Assembly (NCBI GenBank): GCA_030407085.1
Contig: CM059584.1
Location: 61,643,501-61,707,500, forward strand
Direction of reading: 5' to 3'
From: Trichopria drosophilae
Lineage: Eukaryota > Arthropoda > Insecta > Hymenoptera > Diapriidae
DNA length: 64,000 nucleotides
A model generated the notes under the pieces. It did no database searches. It was not told where the DNA came from and was given only the letters and a program-made list of their open reading frames with translations. The position numbers and the translations under genes were made by a program. Shown here piece after piece: positions 34,284 to 44,370 of this stretch (positions within the stretch are counted from its first letter, which is position 1; the number at the start of each line of letters is the position of its first letter).

Positions 34284-34648
34284 GGCTTCGTAGCTCAGGC
34301 GGTAGCGTGCTGGACTACGAAGTCGTAGGTCGTGAGTTCGATCCCCGGCTGGGCAATTTTTCGAAATTGTTTGCAGGCAGCAGTTCGCTATGTGTAAGAC
34401 GAACCACGCTGTCTGTTTAGCATTTTCGAGGTATTGTCTTCAGGCGGAAATCGAGCCATGGCCGATGCTGTACTTGATGTGGGTTTCTGCAGTTTCCTAC
34501 ATTCTCGACAAATGTGAGTATGGCGCCATCTAAGACGACCTGCAGCTCTCGCAAGGATACTCACCTGTACCCGGACAAGCTCCCTGGGAGCTTTTGGGAC
34601 ACCTCGATCGAGGTGGAAGGTAGAGGTTAAAAAAAAAAAAAAAAAAAA
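34284..34648 (+). mobile_element. tRNA-Arg-like SINE with poly(A) tail
   Basis: The head GGCTTCGTAGCTCAGGCGGT gives box A. The anticodon-loop-like CTACGAA would carry ACG (Arg). Box B is GAGTTCGATCC at about 34342. A ~280-bp body follows, then about 19 A. No target duplication is evident. The acceptor stem does not pair, so this is not a working tRNA gene. Confidence 0.8.
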
Positions 34649-35758
34649 TTGTTCTCTTCAAAAATATGTGAATGCCGTATAGTATCAGATGACCATAAAG
34701 TATCCCTGAAATGGTAGTGTCATTTTTAACAGCCTGAAAATATGGTTTCTATTAAAATGTACGGCATTTTTTTCTGAATTACTTACTGGAATACTATTTA
34801 AATCAACGATAATATGTACAAAATTGCGAAATTTCATTGATCTATGATTATTGAAACTTTTGAAATAATTTAAAAAATTGATTTGTTGTATTTCTCTATA
34901 ATTTTTTTAGAACAGTTTCTTTTGAACGGCAATATTATATAACAAATATAATATAATGTTGAAAAAACAGTTGCCGTACATGATCAAATGACTTTCAGCT
35001 TTTTAAATCAACTATACGAGGAAATTAAGATAATTTTTTGACGCATTAATTTTAATGGTACTTTTGAGTGATGGATAATATTTTAGAACCCATGCCGTAC
35101 TTTTTCAAATCATCAATTTTTGTTATTAACCCACTGTGCAGTGTAGAATGTCGCGAATCGCAAACTTATCCGAGTGATTTTCCAAAATATGGGATATATA
35201 TATATGTATGTTATAAAACTTAAAAATGAACAATATCTCGGATGTAATGTGTAGGAATAATAAAAAATGTCAGTTGTGTGTAACCCTTTTACAGGCCGAA
35301 GGTTCTGGGCAATCCACCAGAAAAAGTGACAGTACTTTTAAACATTCTCGGAGTCGCTGATTACGAATCCGAGGTCAGATTTGAAAAATTCAAAATGGCG
35401 GCTTCAATATGGCAGCCGTCGACCTGAAAATTCCAATTTTTTGAAACATAAAAAATATTACCATATTCTACGCAAAATTCTGAATAAAAAATGTCTCTTG
35501 CTATTTTTGCCTAAATTGCATACATTCCACGGTAAAAAATTGGGAATTTTTCAGTCTTCACTGAAAGTTCGATTCTCGCAAGCGAAGTTGTTTTCTGGAA
35601 AATACATATGTGCTCTCTCTCATGCATCTTTTTTACTGCGGATATTTATATCATTCTTACAGAACTTATATCTATTCGTATTTACGTGGTAATATATATT
35701 ACGATAAATATATGTGTGTATAAGTATTTATACGTAATTACTTCATTTGTTATCATAA
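34649..35758. other. Gene-free stretch
   Basis: More GCCGTAC/GCCGTAT words occur at about 34672, 34759, 34972 and 35093. One single ~121-bp-type unit is at 35345-35420 (GGAGTCGCTGATTACG, AAAATGGCGGC). Otherwise AT-rich without coding signal. Confidence 0.5.
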
Positions 35759-35968
35759 TGCCTAAAAAATTTGTCGGTAAAGACAATTTACCCTTGGAAC
35801 CTGAAAATTCCGATGTGGACGAGGATTCCGTAAGAATGAATATAACTTTTCTCAAGTTAAGAACACATTATTCTCATATTTTTGATCCGTTGAATATTAA
35901 TATTAAAAAATGTGTCGCTTATCAAATTATAGACATAACCTTTAAAAAAACATAATAAAATATGTTTT
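35759..35968 (+). other. Possible small first exon, unrecognised
   Basis: The ATG at 35759 gives MPKKFVGKDNLPLEPENSD and VDEDS, followed by a donor-like GTAAGA at 35829. An acceptor TTTTTACAG ends at about 35972, and the frame could go on as GYYAQKRETNTFL up to the palindromic element. An acidic start after a basic MPKK is common in transposases and DNA-binding proteins. No homology is recognised and this may be chance. Confidence 0.25.
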
Positions 35969-36043
35969 TACAGGGCTATTATGCACAAAAAAGAGAGACT
36001 AATACTTTCTTGTAACACATTACGACGTCCCCAATGGAAAGAA

Positions 36044-36280
36044 CGCCATTTCGGAATAGTATGTAAGCAAAACGCTATCTCGCTATGACATTTAGAACAT
36101 TGCTATTTCGCAGAAGCAAGTAATGAAACGCTATTTTGGAAAAACATTAAGAATAACGCTATGTCAGTAAAGCATTTTTAATAAAACGCTATTTTGGAAA
36201 AGCACTTTAATTGAACGCTATCCCGACAAGCTATTTAACACAACGCTATCTGTTCGATAAATTTATTAAAACGCTATATC
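36044..36280 (+). repeat. Left subterminal AACGCTAT array
   Basis: AACGCTAT or a close variant starts at about 36044, 36071, 36100, 36127, 36154, 36185, 36214, 36242 and 36270. That is nine copies at 27-31 bp. Such regular subterminal motifs usually bind the element's own transposase. Confidence 0.9.
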
Positions 36281-36730
36281 AGATGGTGACAGAATAAGTA
36301 GTAAAGGTTTTGAATTCCGTCAGACAAATCAACGCACAGTTTTTCCGTAAACATGAATGTACCCTTATCTGATAATAAATTCACTTTTGACACGATATTT
36401 GTGAACGTTAGAACTATTCTAATGTCATTACCGATAAAAAATTCAATAAATTGAAAATAGGAAAAAATCATGTTTTTTTTATTTAAAAACCGTTATACCT
36501 TTTTTATTTAAAAAATTTGGAAATTTTATCATACACTATTCGAAAGAGCAATTCTTGGCTAGTAGGAAGTGGCCATTGCAGAATTTGTCACATATATTTT
36601 AAAAGCAAAAATATGGTGCCAGACTTCATTAACAAAATGTACATATTTGGACGTGAAAGGGTTAAAATAACATCAACAACAAAGGTAATATGAAAGGTAG
36701 GAACAAGTAATGTTTTATTTTAACATCAAA

Positions 36731-39065
36731 TTACATATATTCTACATCAAAATCAGTATCACTTTCATTACACCTAACGTTTTTTGAAGTCAATTTTTTA
36801 TCAACAAATTTTTCGTCTTGCACAGAAGGCTTTAACCCCTCATAAAAAGAATGATACTTTTCAGGAATCGCTCGTTTTTTGCATAAGGCTAATAAATCTA
36901 CCAATTTAGCCTTTGGAATTCCCAAGTCAGATGAATAGGCTGGTTGTAATTCATACGTTTTGATGTCCTTAAGTTTATTAACGTTTTCTGTGTTGATAAT
37001 TTCGTATTCGGTTTGTAACGATGTCCGATATTTAATGTCTCCTACTTTATTTTTTTCTGTCGTGACTTCTCTTACTTTAGACCATTGAACTACCTTCTTC
37101 TGTACGTTTTTCGACAAATTTTGCATACTCACTAAATGTTCAAAATCATATATCATGTTGTGATCTACTTTCAAAACGCTATACGGAGGTTCACTTTGTT
37201 TTGCCGTTTTTATTATATCGTACCATTCTTCTGGTACATAGATATCTCGATTGGTACTATTTCGTTCTATGGCGGCGTGAACGGAATCTCCCTCATTTTG
37301 GGTGTGACTTTTCTCCAAGAACGTATGCCTGATATTAACGTTAAATTTTGCAGAAGCTAAGCCGTACATGGAGAAAACAAAGCGATTTAAGTTTTGGTCA
37401 CTGCAATTGTCGGAATAAAATATAAAATCACTTATACCGTTTGATGCTTGCTCGCCTATATAACTGAAAAGACAGCTTGCAATTTCATTGGAACCTTTCT
37501 TGCAATCATTTTCTGTCCACACGTAACAATACCCCTTATGACGCGCGATATCGTAGATTGTAAAATTGTATACTGACAGTTTTCTTTTATAATAAAACGC
37601 ACTCGATTTTCCTTGAGGCGTCTGCAATACCTTCTGCAGATCAAAGCAGCACATACTAATGTGTTTATTAGTCTCCATTTTTGAGATCGTCGCATCCAAT
37701 TTTTTTTTTTCACGAGCCAACTCTTTATTTGATACATGCTGTTCATATTTTACTTTTAACTTTTCTTTGCCATTGACGTTAGAATTTTTGAACTCTAAGC
37801 AAAAATCGCACTGATCTTTTTTTGGTTTAAAAAATCCGAGGTTAAAAGAATTATTAAAAATATCTGTGTATTGTCGATAAGAAGCTATTATTTTATTGTT
37901 ATCTTTCGCCCATTCAATGTATAAGCGGTACATAGCACTTATTGACAATCCTTCTTCCAAATACTCCTGCTTGGAGGCTTTTCGTACGTAGTGTGATTCT
38001 ACTTTTGGAAAAGCGTTTATATGCTCTGAAACACTTTCCTGTTTAGCGGGATCAATCGCTCGTGAACTTTGCGAATTAATAGATCTTCCTCGATTATCTA
38101 CAACATTTTGCAATCCGTCTTTGGCTTTCTTCAACGCAGTATTTACAAAAGTGTTGCTAATGTCCAGCGCGTTTAGGAACATTGTTTTGCAAACGGAAAC
38201 ACTGTTACCATGAAACTTTAAGGAATACTTCCTGGACCATTGTTTCGTTGAAGTTCCACTTTGGTTCGACACTTTTTCAATTTCATTTACGTGCGACAAA
38301 ATGAAACTCCAGTGGAGAACGTGATTTCCAAGATTCCAGAATTCGTTAAAATTCAACTGTCGAGCATCATTATTAATTTTTTTTTCACATTGAAACCTGC
38401 AACCGCTGCCACAAGATTTTTTCATGACTTTGGCAGGAACTATCTTATTGCTGGCCGCAATAACATGTTCAAGACCTTTATTTACGGCTGTTTTCTTAAT
38501 GTTGGTCATCGATTTTTGTGGGTTACGTTTCCTTTTTTTTTGTCAGCGTCTCAGGAGGATTATATCTTTTCTTTGGTTTCTCAAGTATTTTGTTATTTTT
38601 TGAGAAACTTTGCTCAGTTTCAAGAACGATACTAGCATCTTCTCTAATATCCATGGTATAATCTTCTATATTAAGTAATAGATTTTCAACAGTATTTTCG
38701 GAGTTCCCAGACTCATTTTCAAAAATGCCATTCATATCAAAATTAATCTGATTGTCACGTAAAATGGAGCCTGTGTCCATGTCTAATAATGATTCGGATA
38801 ACATTGCATCGGCTTCAGGAAAATCTGAAAAGTAATTCAGAAATAGTCTCATAATCGCTTCATAATATCAAATCCACTATTTTACTAATGTATTCATCAT
38901 TTTAGTAAAGTAAACACATTTTAATATAACCATAAAACTAATATAACCTAAAAGGAGTGAGTTATATTAATTAAAAAGTAATCGATAAATTTGTAGTAAT
39001 TTATGTAAAATGTAAGATTAATTTATTGTAAACCTACTTTTCGAACATCCTGCTTCAGAATTCAT
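36731..39065 (-). pseudogene. Transposase of the palindromic element, one frameshift
   Basis: Exon 1 (39065-39038) reads MNSEAGCSK. The donor is A|GTAGGT. A 213-bp intron ends CTTTTCAG. Exon 2 (38824-36731) has an acidic region (MDTGSILRDN, ESGNSENTVENLL), then a basic block. An A8 run near 38535 carries one extra base; otherwise about 706 codons would be open. Counting from the Met at 38509: Cys motif GSGCRFQC (34-41), ESHYVRK (171-177), PKKDQCDFC (229-237). Likely catalytic acids are FDLQKVL (D290), FYSDNC (D367) and HTQNEGDS (E406/D408). It is an RNase H-type transposase of an arthropod family I know only as uncharacterised. Confidence 0.8.
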
Positions 39066-39310
39066 ATTTGTAATGAATCTTTCGATTTTGTCATCTGAAG
39101 ACCCTCGATGGGTATAATTCAATTCGGAAATACATCTATTGAATTAATACAGTAAATACTTCTTGCACAACGATTAAATAAATTATAATATTAATACGAA
39201 TGATGTATAGAAAATTACTATTAACTCAGATTGAATGGCGTAGGTTTAGATTGACAGAAACGATGCAACTGTCAGAATACTAAACACTAAAGTATTCAAC
39301 GTGCATTTAA

Positions 39311-39742
39311 GGAGGTTCACCAGGTACCTACCGAGTCAAATGTGGAACGGACGCCGATATGACTTCGGTGGTATGCTTTCTAAGACGTTGCCGTCCGTCA
39401 ACATAACCAAAAATGACCCTTTTAGCTATTTGTTTATTTTATTTCTCGTCTCTAAAGGTAAGAAGAGACGTATTTCTTTCTGCAAATAAAATCTCACAAA
39501 TTTTTTTATCAGCAGTATAAATTTTACGAAAAACTCAATGTTAATTCAATACGAATTTCATGAATATATACATGTTCCCATAAAACTCAATGTTAAAGAA
39601 TCGTGAACATTTTTATTAATTTCTCTGCTCTGAAGGTACCTAGGGGCTTGAAACTTAGCAGGCATTAATTTCTTTAATTGTTTAACCTACTATAATTTTT
39701 CGTTAAATTCTCAATGTTAATTCTTTGACCTGGTGAACCTCC
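39311..39742. mobile_element. TTAA-flanked MITE in the left arm
   Basis: TTAA at 39307-39310 and 39743-39746. Inverted ends GGAGGTTCACCAGGT and ACCTGGTGAACCTCC. The right arm has one uninterrupted TTTTAAAT at the matching place (about 40147), so this is a clean insertion into the palindrome after it formed. Confidence 0.9.
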
Positions 39743-39929
39743 TTAAAGCCATACGTAATAAACTAATCATCTATTTTGAATAAACAATTCAATTTTTAAT
39801 CGTATAGAACTTTGACAACTATATCGATTTTTTCACTCTAATTCATACTGGATATCGTAAAAGAAGTTAAATTAACATTTATTTAACGATAAATTAATTG
39901 AACATTCTTTGACAAATTTATCGATTACT

Positions 39930-39960
39930 TTTTTATTAAAAATATTTATTAAAAAGTAAT
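39930..39960. other. Centre of the palindrome
   Basis: GATTACTTTTTTATT and AATAAAAAGTAATC-like sequences face each other across about 10 bases. The whole 6.5 kb could fold back from here. Confidence 0.75.
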
Positions 39961-40392
39961 CCATAAATTTGTTGAAGAATGTTCATTTCATTTATCGTTA
40001 AATAAATATTAATATGACTTCCTTTGAAATATCCAGTTTGAATTAGACTGAACAAATCTTTGTAGTTATCAAAGTTCTAAACGATTAAACATAGAATTAA
40101 TTATTCAAAATAGATGACTAGTTTTATTAGTTTATTACGTATGGTTTTAAATTCAAGTTGAATAGCATAGTGTTTAGAATTCTGACAGTTGCATCGATTC
40201 TTTTAATCTAACCCTACATAATCCAACTGAAGTTAATAGCTATTTTCCACGCATATTTCATATCAATAGTGTATTTATCCGAGCGTTGTGACAAAAGTAT
40301 TTACGATATACAAATTCAATTGTTGTACTTCCGAATTTAATTACCCATATCGAGAGACTTCTGGTGACAAAGTCGGAAGATTCATTCCAAAT

Positions 40393-41800
40393 ATGAATTA
40401 TGAAGCAGGGTATTCGAAAAGTAGGTTGGCAATAAATTAATCTTACATTTCTACATAAATTACGACAAATTTGTCGATTACATTTTAATTAATATGATAA
40501 ACCCTTTTTAGGTTATATTATTTTTGGTGTTATATTAAAATGTGTTTACTTTACTAAAATGATGAATATATTATAAAATATTAGATTTACTACGAAGCGA
40601 TTGTCAGACAATTTCTGAATTACTTTTCAGATTTTCCTGAAATCGATGCAGATTTTCCTGAATTCGATGCAACGTTATCCGAATCATTATTAGACATGGA
40701 CACAGGCTCTATTTTATTTCGTGACAATCCGAATAATTTTGACATTGATAGCTTTTTTGAAAATGAACCTATGAATTCTGAATATACTGGTGAAAATCTA
40801 TTACTTGAAACAGAAGATTACACCAGCGATATTAGAGACGATGCTAGTAACGTTACTGAAAATGAGCAAAGTTTCTCAGAAAATTACAAAAGTCCTGAGA
40901 AACCAAAAATCAGATAATCCTCCTGAAACGTCGACAAAAAAAAGAAAACGTACCCCTCAAAAATCGATGACCAACATGAAGAAAATAGCCGTAAATAAAG
41001 GTTTGGAATATATTTCGGCAAGCAACAAGATAGTTCCTGCTAAAGCCATGAAAGAATCTTGTGCTAGCGGTTGCAGGTTTCAATGTGAAAAAAGGATTAA
41101 TAGTGATGCTCGACAGTTGGTTTTTAAAGAATTTTGGAATCTTGGAAATCACGCTCTTCAATGGAGTTTCATTTTGTCGCACGTAAATGAAACTGAAAAA
41201 GTGTCAAACCAAGGTGGAACTTCAAGGAAGCAATGGTCCAGGAAGTATTCCTTAAATTTTGATGGTAACTGTGTTGCCGTTTGCAAAAGAATGTTCCTAA
41301 ATACGCTGAACATTAGCAACACTTTTGTAGATACTGCGTTGAAGAAGGCCAAAAACGGATTGCAAAATGTGGTAGATAATCGCGGAAAATCTACTAATTC
41401 GCAAAGGTCACGAAAGATTAATCCCGCTAAAAAGGAATGTAAGAGAAATAAAATAGAATAAAATAAAATAAGATGAATTAAATACCGGACATCGTTACGA
41501 ACCCAATACGTAATTATCAAGATAGAAAACGTTAATAAACTCACGGACTTATTAATCATAACCAGCCTATAGAGCATTTCACGTTCTGACGTCACACGAA
41601 AAAAATGGCCGTATACTGGAGGACAAGATTAGGCAAAGGGTACCAGTTGATACCCTTTGCCTAATCCTGTCCTCCAGTATACGGCCATTTTTTCCATTGT
41701 GACGTCAGAACGTGAAATGCTCTATTCATCTGACTTGGGAATTGCAAAGGCTGCATTGTTATATTTAATAGCCCTATGCAAAAATCTGATTCTTATATAG
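40393..41800 (+). pseudogene. Second, inverted transposase copy, internally deleted
   Basis: Exon 1 (40393-40420, MNYEAGYSK) and exon 2 from 40631 mirror the minus-strand gene with the same splice sites. The frame shifts near 40910 (KPKI to KSDNPPETS). The homology then runs through GSGCRFQC-like ASGCRFQC and VVDNRGKSTNSQ to NPAKKE at about 41437. The part with D290, D367 and the Glu is gone. It resumes at 41730 with SSDLGIAKA and LIALCK. The copy cannot make a catalytic protein. If expressed it would give an N-terminal DNA-binding fragment. Confidence 0.8.
41572..41727. mobile_element. Small near-perfect palindromic MITE
   Basis: TAGAGCATTTCACGTTCTGA at 41571 is mirrored ending at 41728. 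The arms are about 72 bp and include GGCCGTATACTGGAGGACA. It lies within the deleted region of the second transposase copy. A TA duplication is possible. Confidence 0.85.
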
Positions 41801-42267
41801 ATTATAATATGCAATTTAATGTTAAAATAAAGCAATTTTTGTTCTTACTTTTGTTAATACCTTTGTTATTGATGTTATTCAACCCTTTAACGTTCCAATA
41901 TGTACATTTTCTTCATGAAGTTTGGCACCATATTTTTGCTTTTAAAATGTATGTGACAAATTCTGCAATAGCCACTTCCTACTAGCCAAGAATTGCTCTT
42001 TCGAATAGTGTATGACAAAATTTCCTACTTTTTAAAATAAAAAAGGTATAACGGCTTAAAAAAAAAGAAAAACATGACTTTTTTCCTCTTTTCAATTTAT
42101 TGAATTTTTTATCGGTAATGACATTAGAATAATTCTAACGTTCACAAATATCGTGTCAAAAGTGAATTTATTATCAGATAAGGGTACATTCATGTTTACG
42201 GAAAAACTGTGCGTTGATTTGTCTGACGGAATTCAAAACCTCTACTACTTATTCTGTCACCATCTTA

Positions 42268-42505
42268 TATAGCGTTTTAATAAATTTATCGAACAGATAG
42301 CGTTGTGTTAAATAGCTTGTCGGGATAGCGTTCAATTAAAGTGCTTTTCCAAAATAGCGTTTTATTAAAAATGCTTTACTGACATAGCGTTATTCTTAAT
42401 GTTTTTCCAAAATAGCGTTTCATTACTTGCTTCCGCGAAATAGCGCTGTTCTAAATGTCATAGCGAGATAGCGTTTTGCTTACATACTATTCCGAAATGG
42501 CGTTC
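42268..42505 (-). repeat. Right subterminal AACGCTAT array (inverted)
   Basis: ATAGCGTT words mirror the left array copy by copy, with the same ~28-bp spacing and few substitutions. Confidence 0.9.
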
Positions 42506-42524
42506 TTTCCATTGGGGACGTCGT

Positions 42525-43324
42525 TTAATCCCATGCATTTTGTTCCACAAAATATAAATCCGCATTGAAAAATATTGCTTGCCGTGCCAATTACAATCAA
42601 GTGCCCTCATGCAATGACAATAGAAGTAAAATTAAAAATGTTTGAATTAAATTCCGAAAAGTGGCTTATAACATATACTGACGGCCAGGGAATGTGTCAA
42701 GTATCATATTTTTCCGTTTGTGTATATATCGTTATGAAAGATTATTTTTTAATGATTTTTTGAGGTTATGTCTGAAATTTACCCAGCGATCACCAAGGTG
42801 AGATTAATATTTTCTCAACTTAAGAAAAGTCATATTCTTTCTCATTTAAGTCTATATCGCTGTTCAAAATGTTTGTATGGTTTCTTGAGGTTAAATTATA
42901 AAATTTGCCACGAAGATATCATTCTTTACTGCAGATTTTTATTTAGTGAGTCAAAACACAAATACGATATCTTTATCACATATTTAAAACAAGCCATAGT
43001 GTAACTTTTCAAACCTTCCAAATATCGCGATAAAATCTAATTTTTGATCATTTTTAAGGTTATATATAGAATGTGCCCAAGGGCCTCTATAGTTTATTGT
43101 AGAGTCGTATTTAGCAGCTTAAAATACGTCGGATTAGTGTGATCTGACGTACAGCACAGAAAATAAACATTTTTTGTGGGCCTGTTTTATTAGCACAATT
43201 TGTGAATTTTACTACTAAGCATGAATACAGCGAATGGAAATATTCTTGCTAAAAATTTTCGACTACAACTTTTATAAGAAATTTTTGCATAATAAACATT
43301 TTCCCCCAAATAATCATCCCGCAA
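42525..43324. other. No recognisable gene; two weak ORFs
   Basis: 42575-42763 (CPHAMTIEVKLKMFELNSEK, ITYTDGQG) and 42768-43004 (LYRCSKCLYGF) are open on the plus strand and have protein-like composition. I do not recognise them. They could be remnants of the sequence into which the palindrome inserted. Confidence 0.3.
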
Positions 43325-43629
43325 CTACACGGAGAGATCATTCGAGCTGCTTCGGTGTTAGTAAACGGAACTGCTGCTCGAAATTTGTGGCCGCTCTTGT
43401 TTTGCGAATCGCATAGCTTTTGTTCCCGCCTAGCACGGCAGCCTCCGCGACAAGTGTCATACGAAAGTCTGGCAACGCTGCCTTTGGTAAAGAGATAATT
43501 ACGGCAATGCTGCTAGATGTAAGTATGACATTTGTCGCGAGTCTAGCACGGTTACCATAATAGAAGGCAAGCATGCGTGGGCTCTGCTATAGCCCTGGCG
43601 ACTGTTGTCTGAAAGTTCTCCCCGTGTAG
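43325..43629. mobile_element. Small MITE with CTACACGG ends
   Basis: CTACACGGAGAGA at the left and TTCTCCCCGTGTAG at the right. Inner inverted words GTCATAC/GTATGACA and CTAGCACGG lie near 43430-43550. More GC-rich than its flanks. Confidence 0.7.
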
Positions 43630-43708
43630 GTAAGTCGGAGACAGACATATTGCGAATTCCATACAGCATGAGGAACACCCTTTTCTAATTTATTGGTCTT
43701 GTTTTTGT

Positions 43709-43825
43709 TACATGGGGCATTTCATGTGAAATCACCAACGTTTCGAAGTCAGGTTTAAGAACTTATTCAGAGTTGAACTACGTTTAGAATGGGTAAAAAT
43801 AAGCCTTTTGAATATATTTCCTAAA
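43709..43825 (+). repeat. Fragment of the GGGCATTCCA foldback family
   Basis: GGGGCATTTCATGTGAAATC and the following ~100 bp match the left end of the 30138-32813 element. The homology then stops at the satellite. Confidence 0.8.
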
Positions 43826-43854
43826 AATTATCGTGATACACAGACATCTGAAAA

Positions 43855-44370
43855 GAGAGAAAACATGAATTTCTAAAGAAGATAAGATCAATTAGAAACC
43901 TCGGACGAAATTCCATCTAACTAACTAAAATTAGTTAATAGCGCCCTTTAAATCACAAATTCACGTTTTCTCGAATTTCAAGTGCATTGCTATCGCGATA
44001 ACTTTTTCGAAAAATGCCGAAAAATTAGATAATCCATTTACAAACAAAATATGACCATCAGAAACCTCGGACGAAATGCCACCTCCACCCCCCCACGCTC
44101 TTTAAATCGCAAATTCAGGTATTCTCGATTTTCAGGTCCCTTGCTAACACGATTATTTTAACAAAATGTGTTAAATAATAAGTTAATACTTTTCGAAAGA
44201 AGATAAGCCCAATTAGAAACCTCGGACGAAATTCCATCCCAACTCCTACCGACCTTAAAGTAACAAATTTACGTTTTCGAGATTTTGAGGTGTCTTGCTG
44301 ACACGATAATTTTTGCGAAAATTTCGAAAATTCGAATATTCCGTACGTATTTTACTAGATATGTCATTGA
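43855..44370 (+). repeat. ~155-bp satellite, segment 1
   Basis: CCTCGGACGAAA recurs at about 43899, 44065 and 44220. The unit also has TTTCTCGATTTTCAGGTG, CACGATAATTTTT and GTTAATACATTTAC. Confidence 0.9.

Larger units (their letters stand above)
36022..42524 (-). mobile_element. Palindromic DNA transposon with transposase in both arms
   Basis: The termini are ACGACGTCCCCAATGG and its mirror. The arms match from the ends to a centre near 39945, so the TIRs make up essentially the whole element. The left arm holds a nearly whole transposase gene (minus strand). The right arm holds the same gene inverted, with a ~1.1-kb internal deletion. After removing a 432-bp MITE, the left arm is about 3.47 kb; the right is about 2.58 kb. 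No clear target duplication was found. Confidence 0.85.

Noticed and set aside
34284..34356. tRNA-Arg gene
   Set aside because: Boxes A and B are readable, but the acceptor stem does not pair and a long body with an A tail follows, so it is a SINE head.
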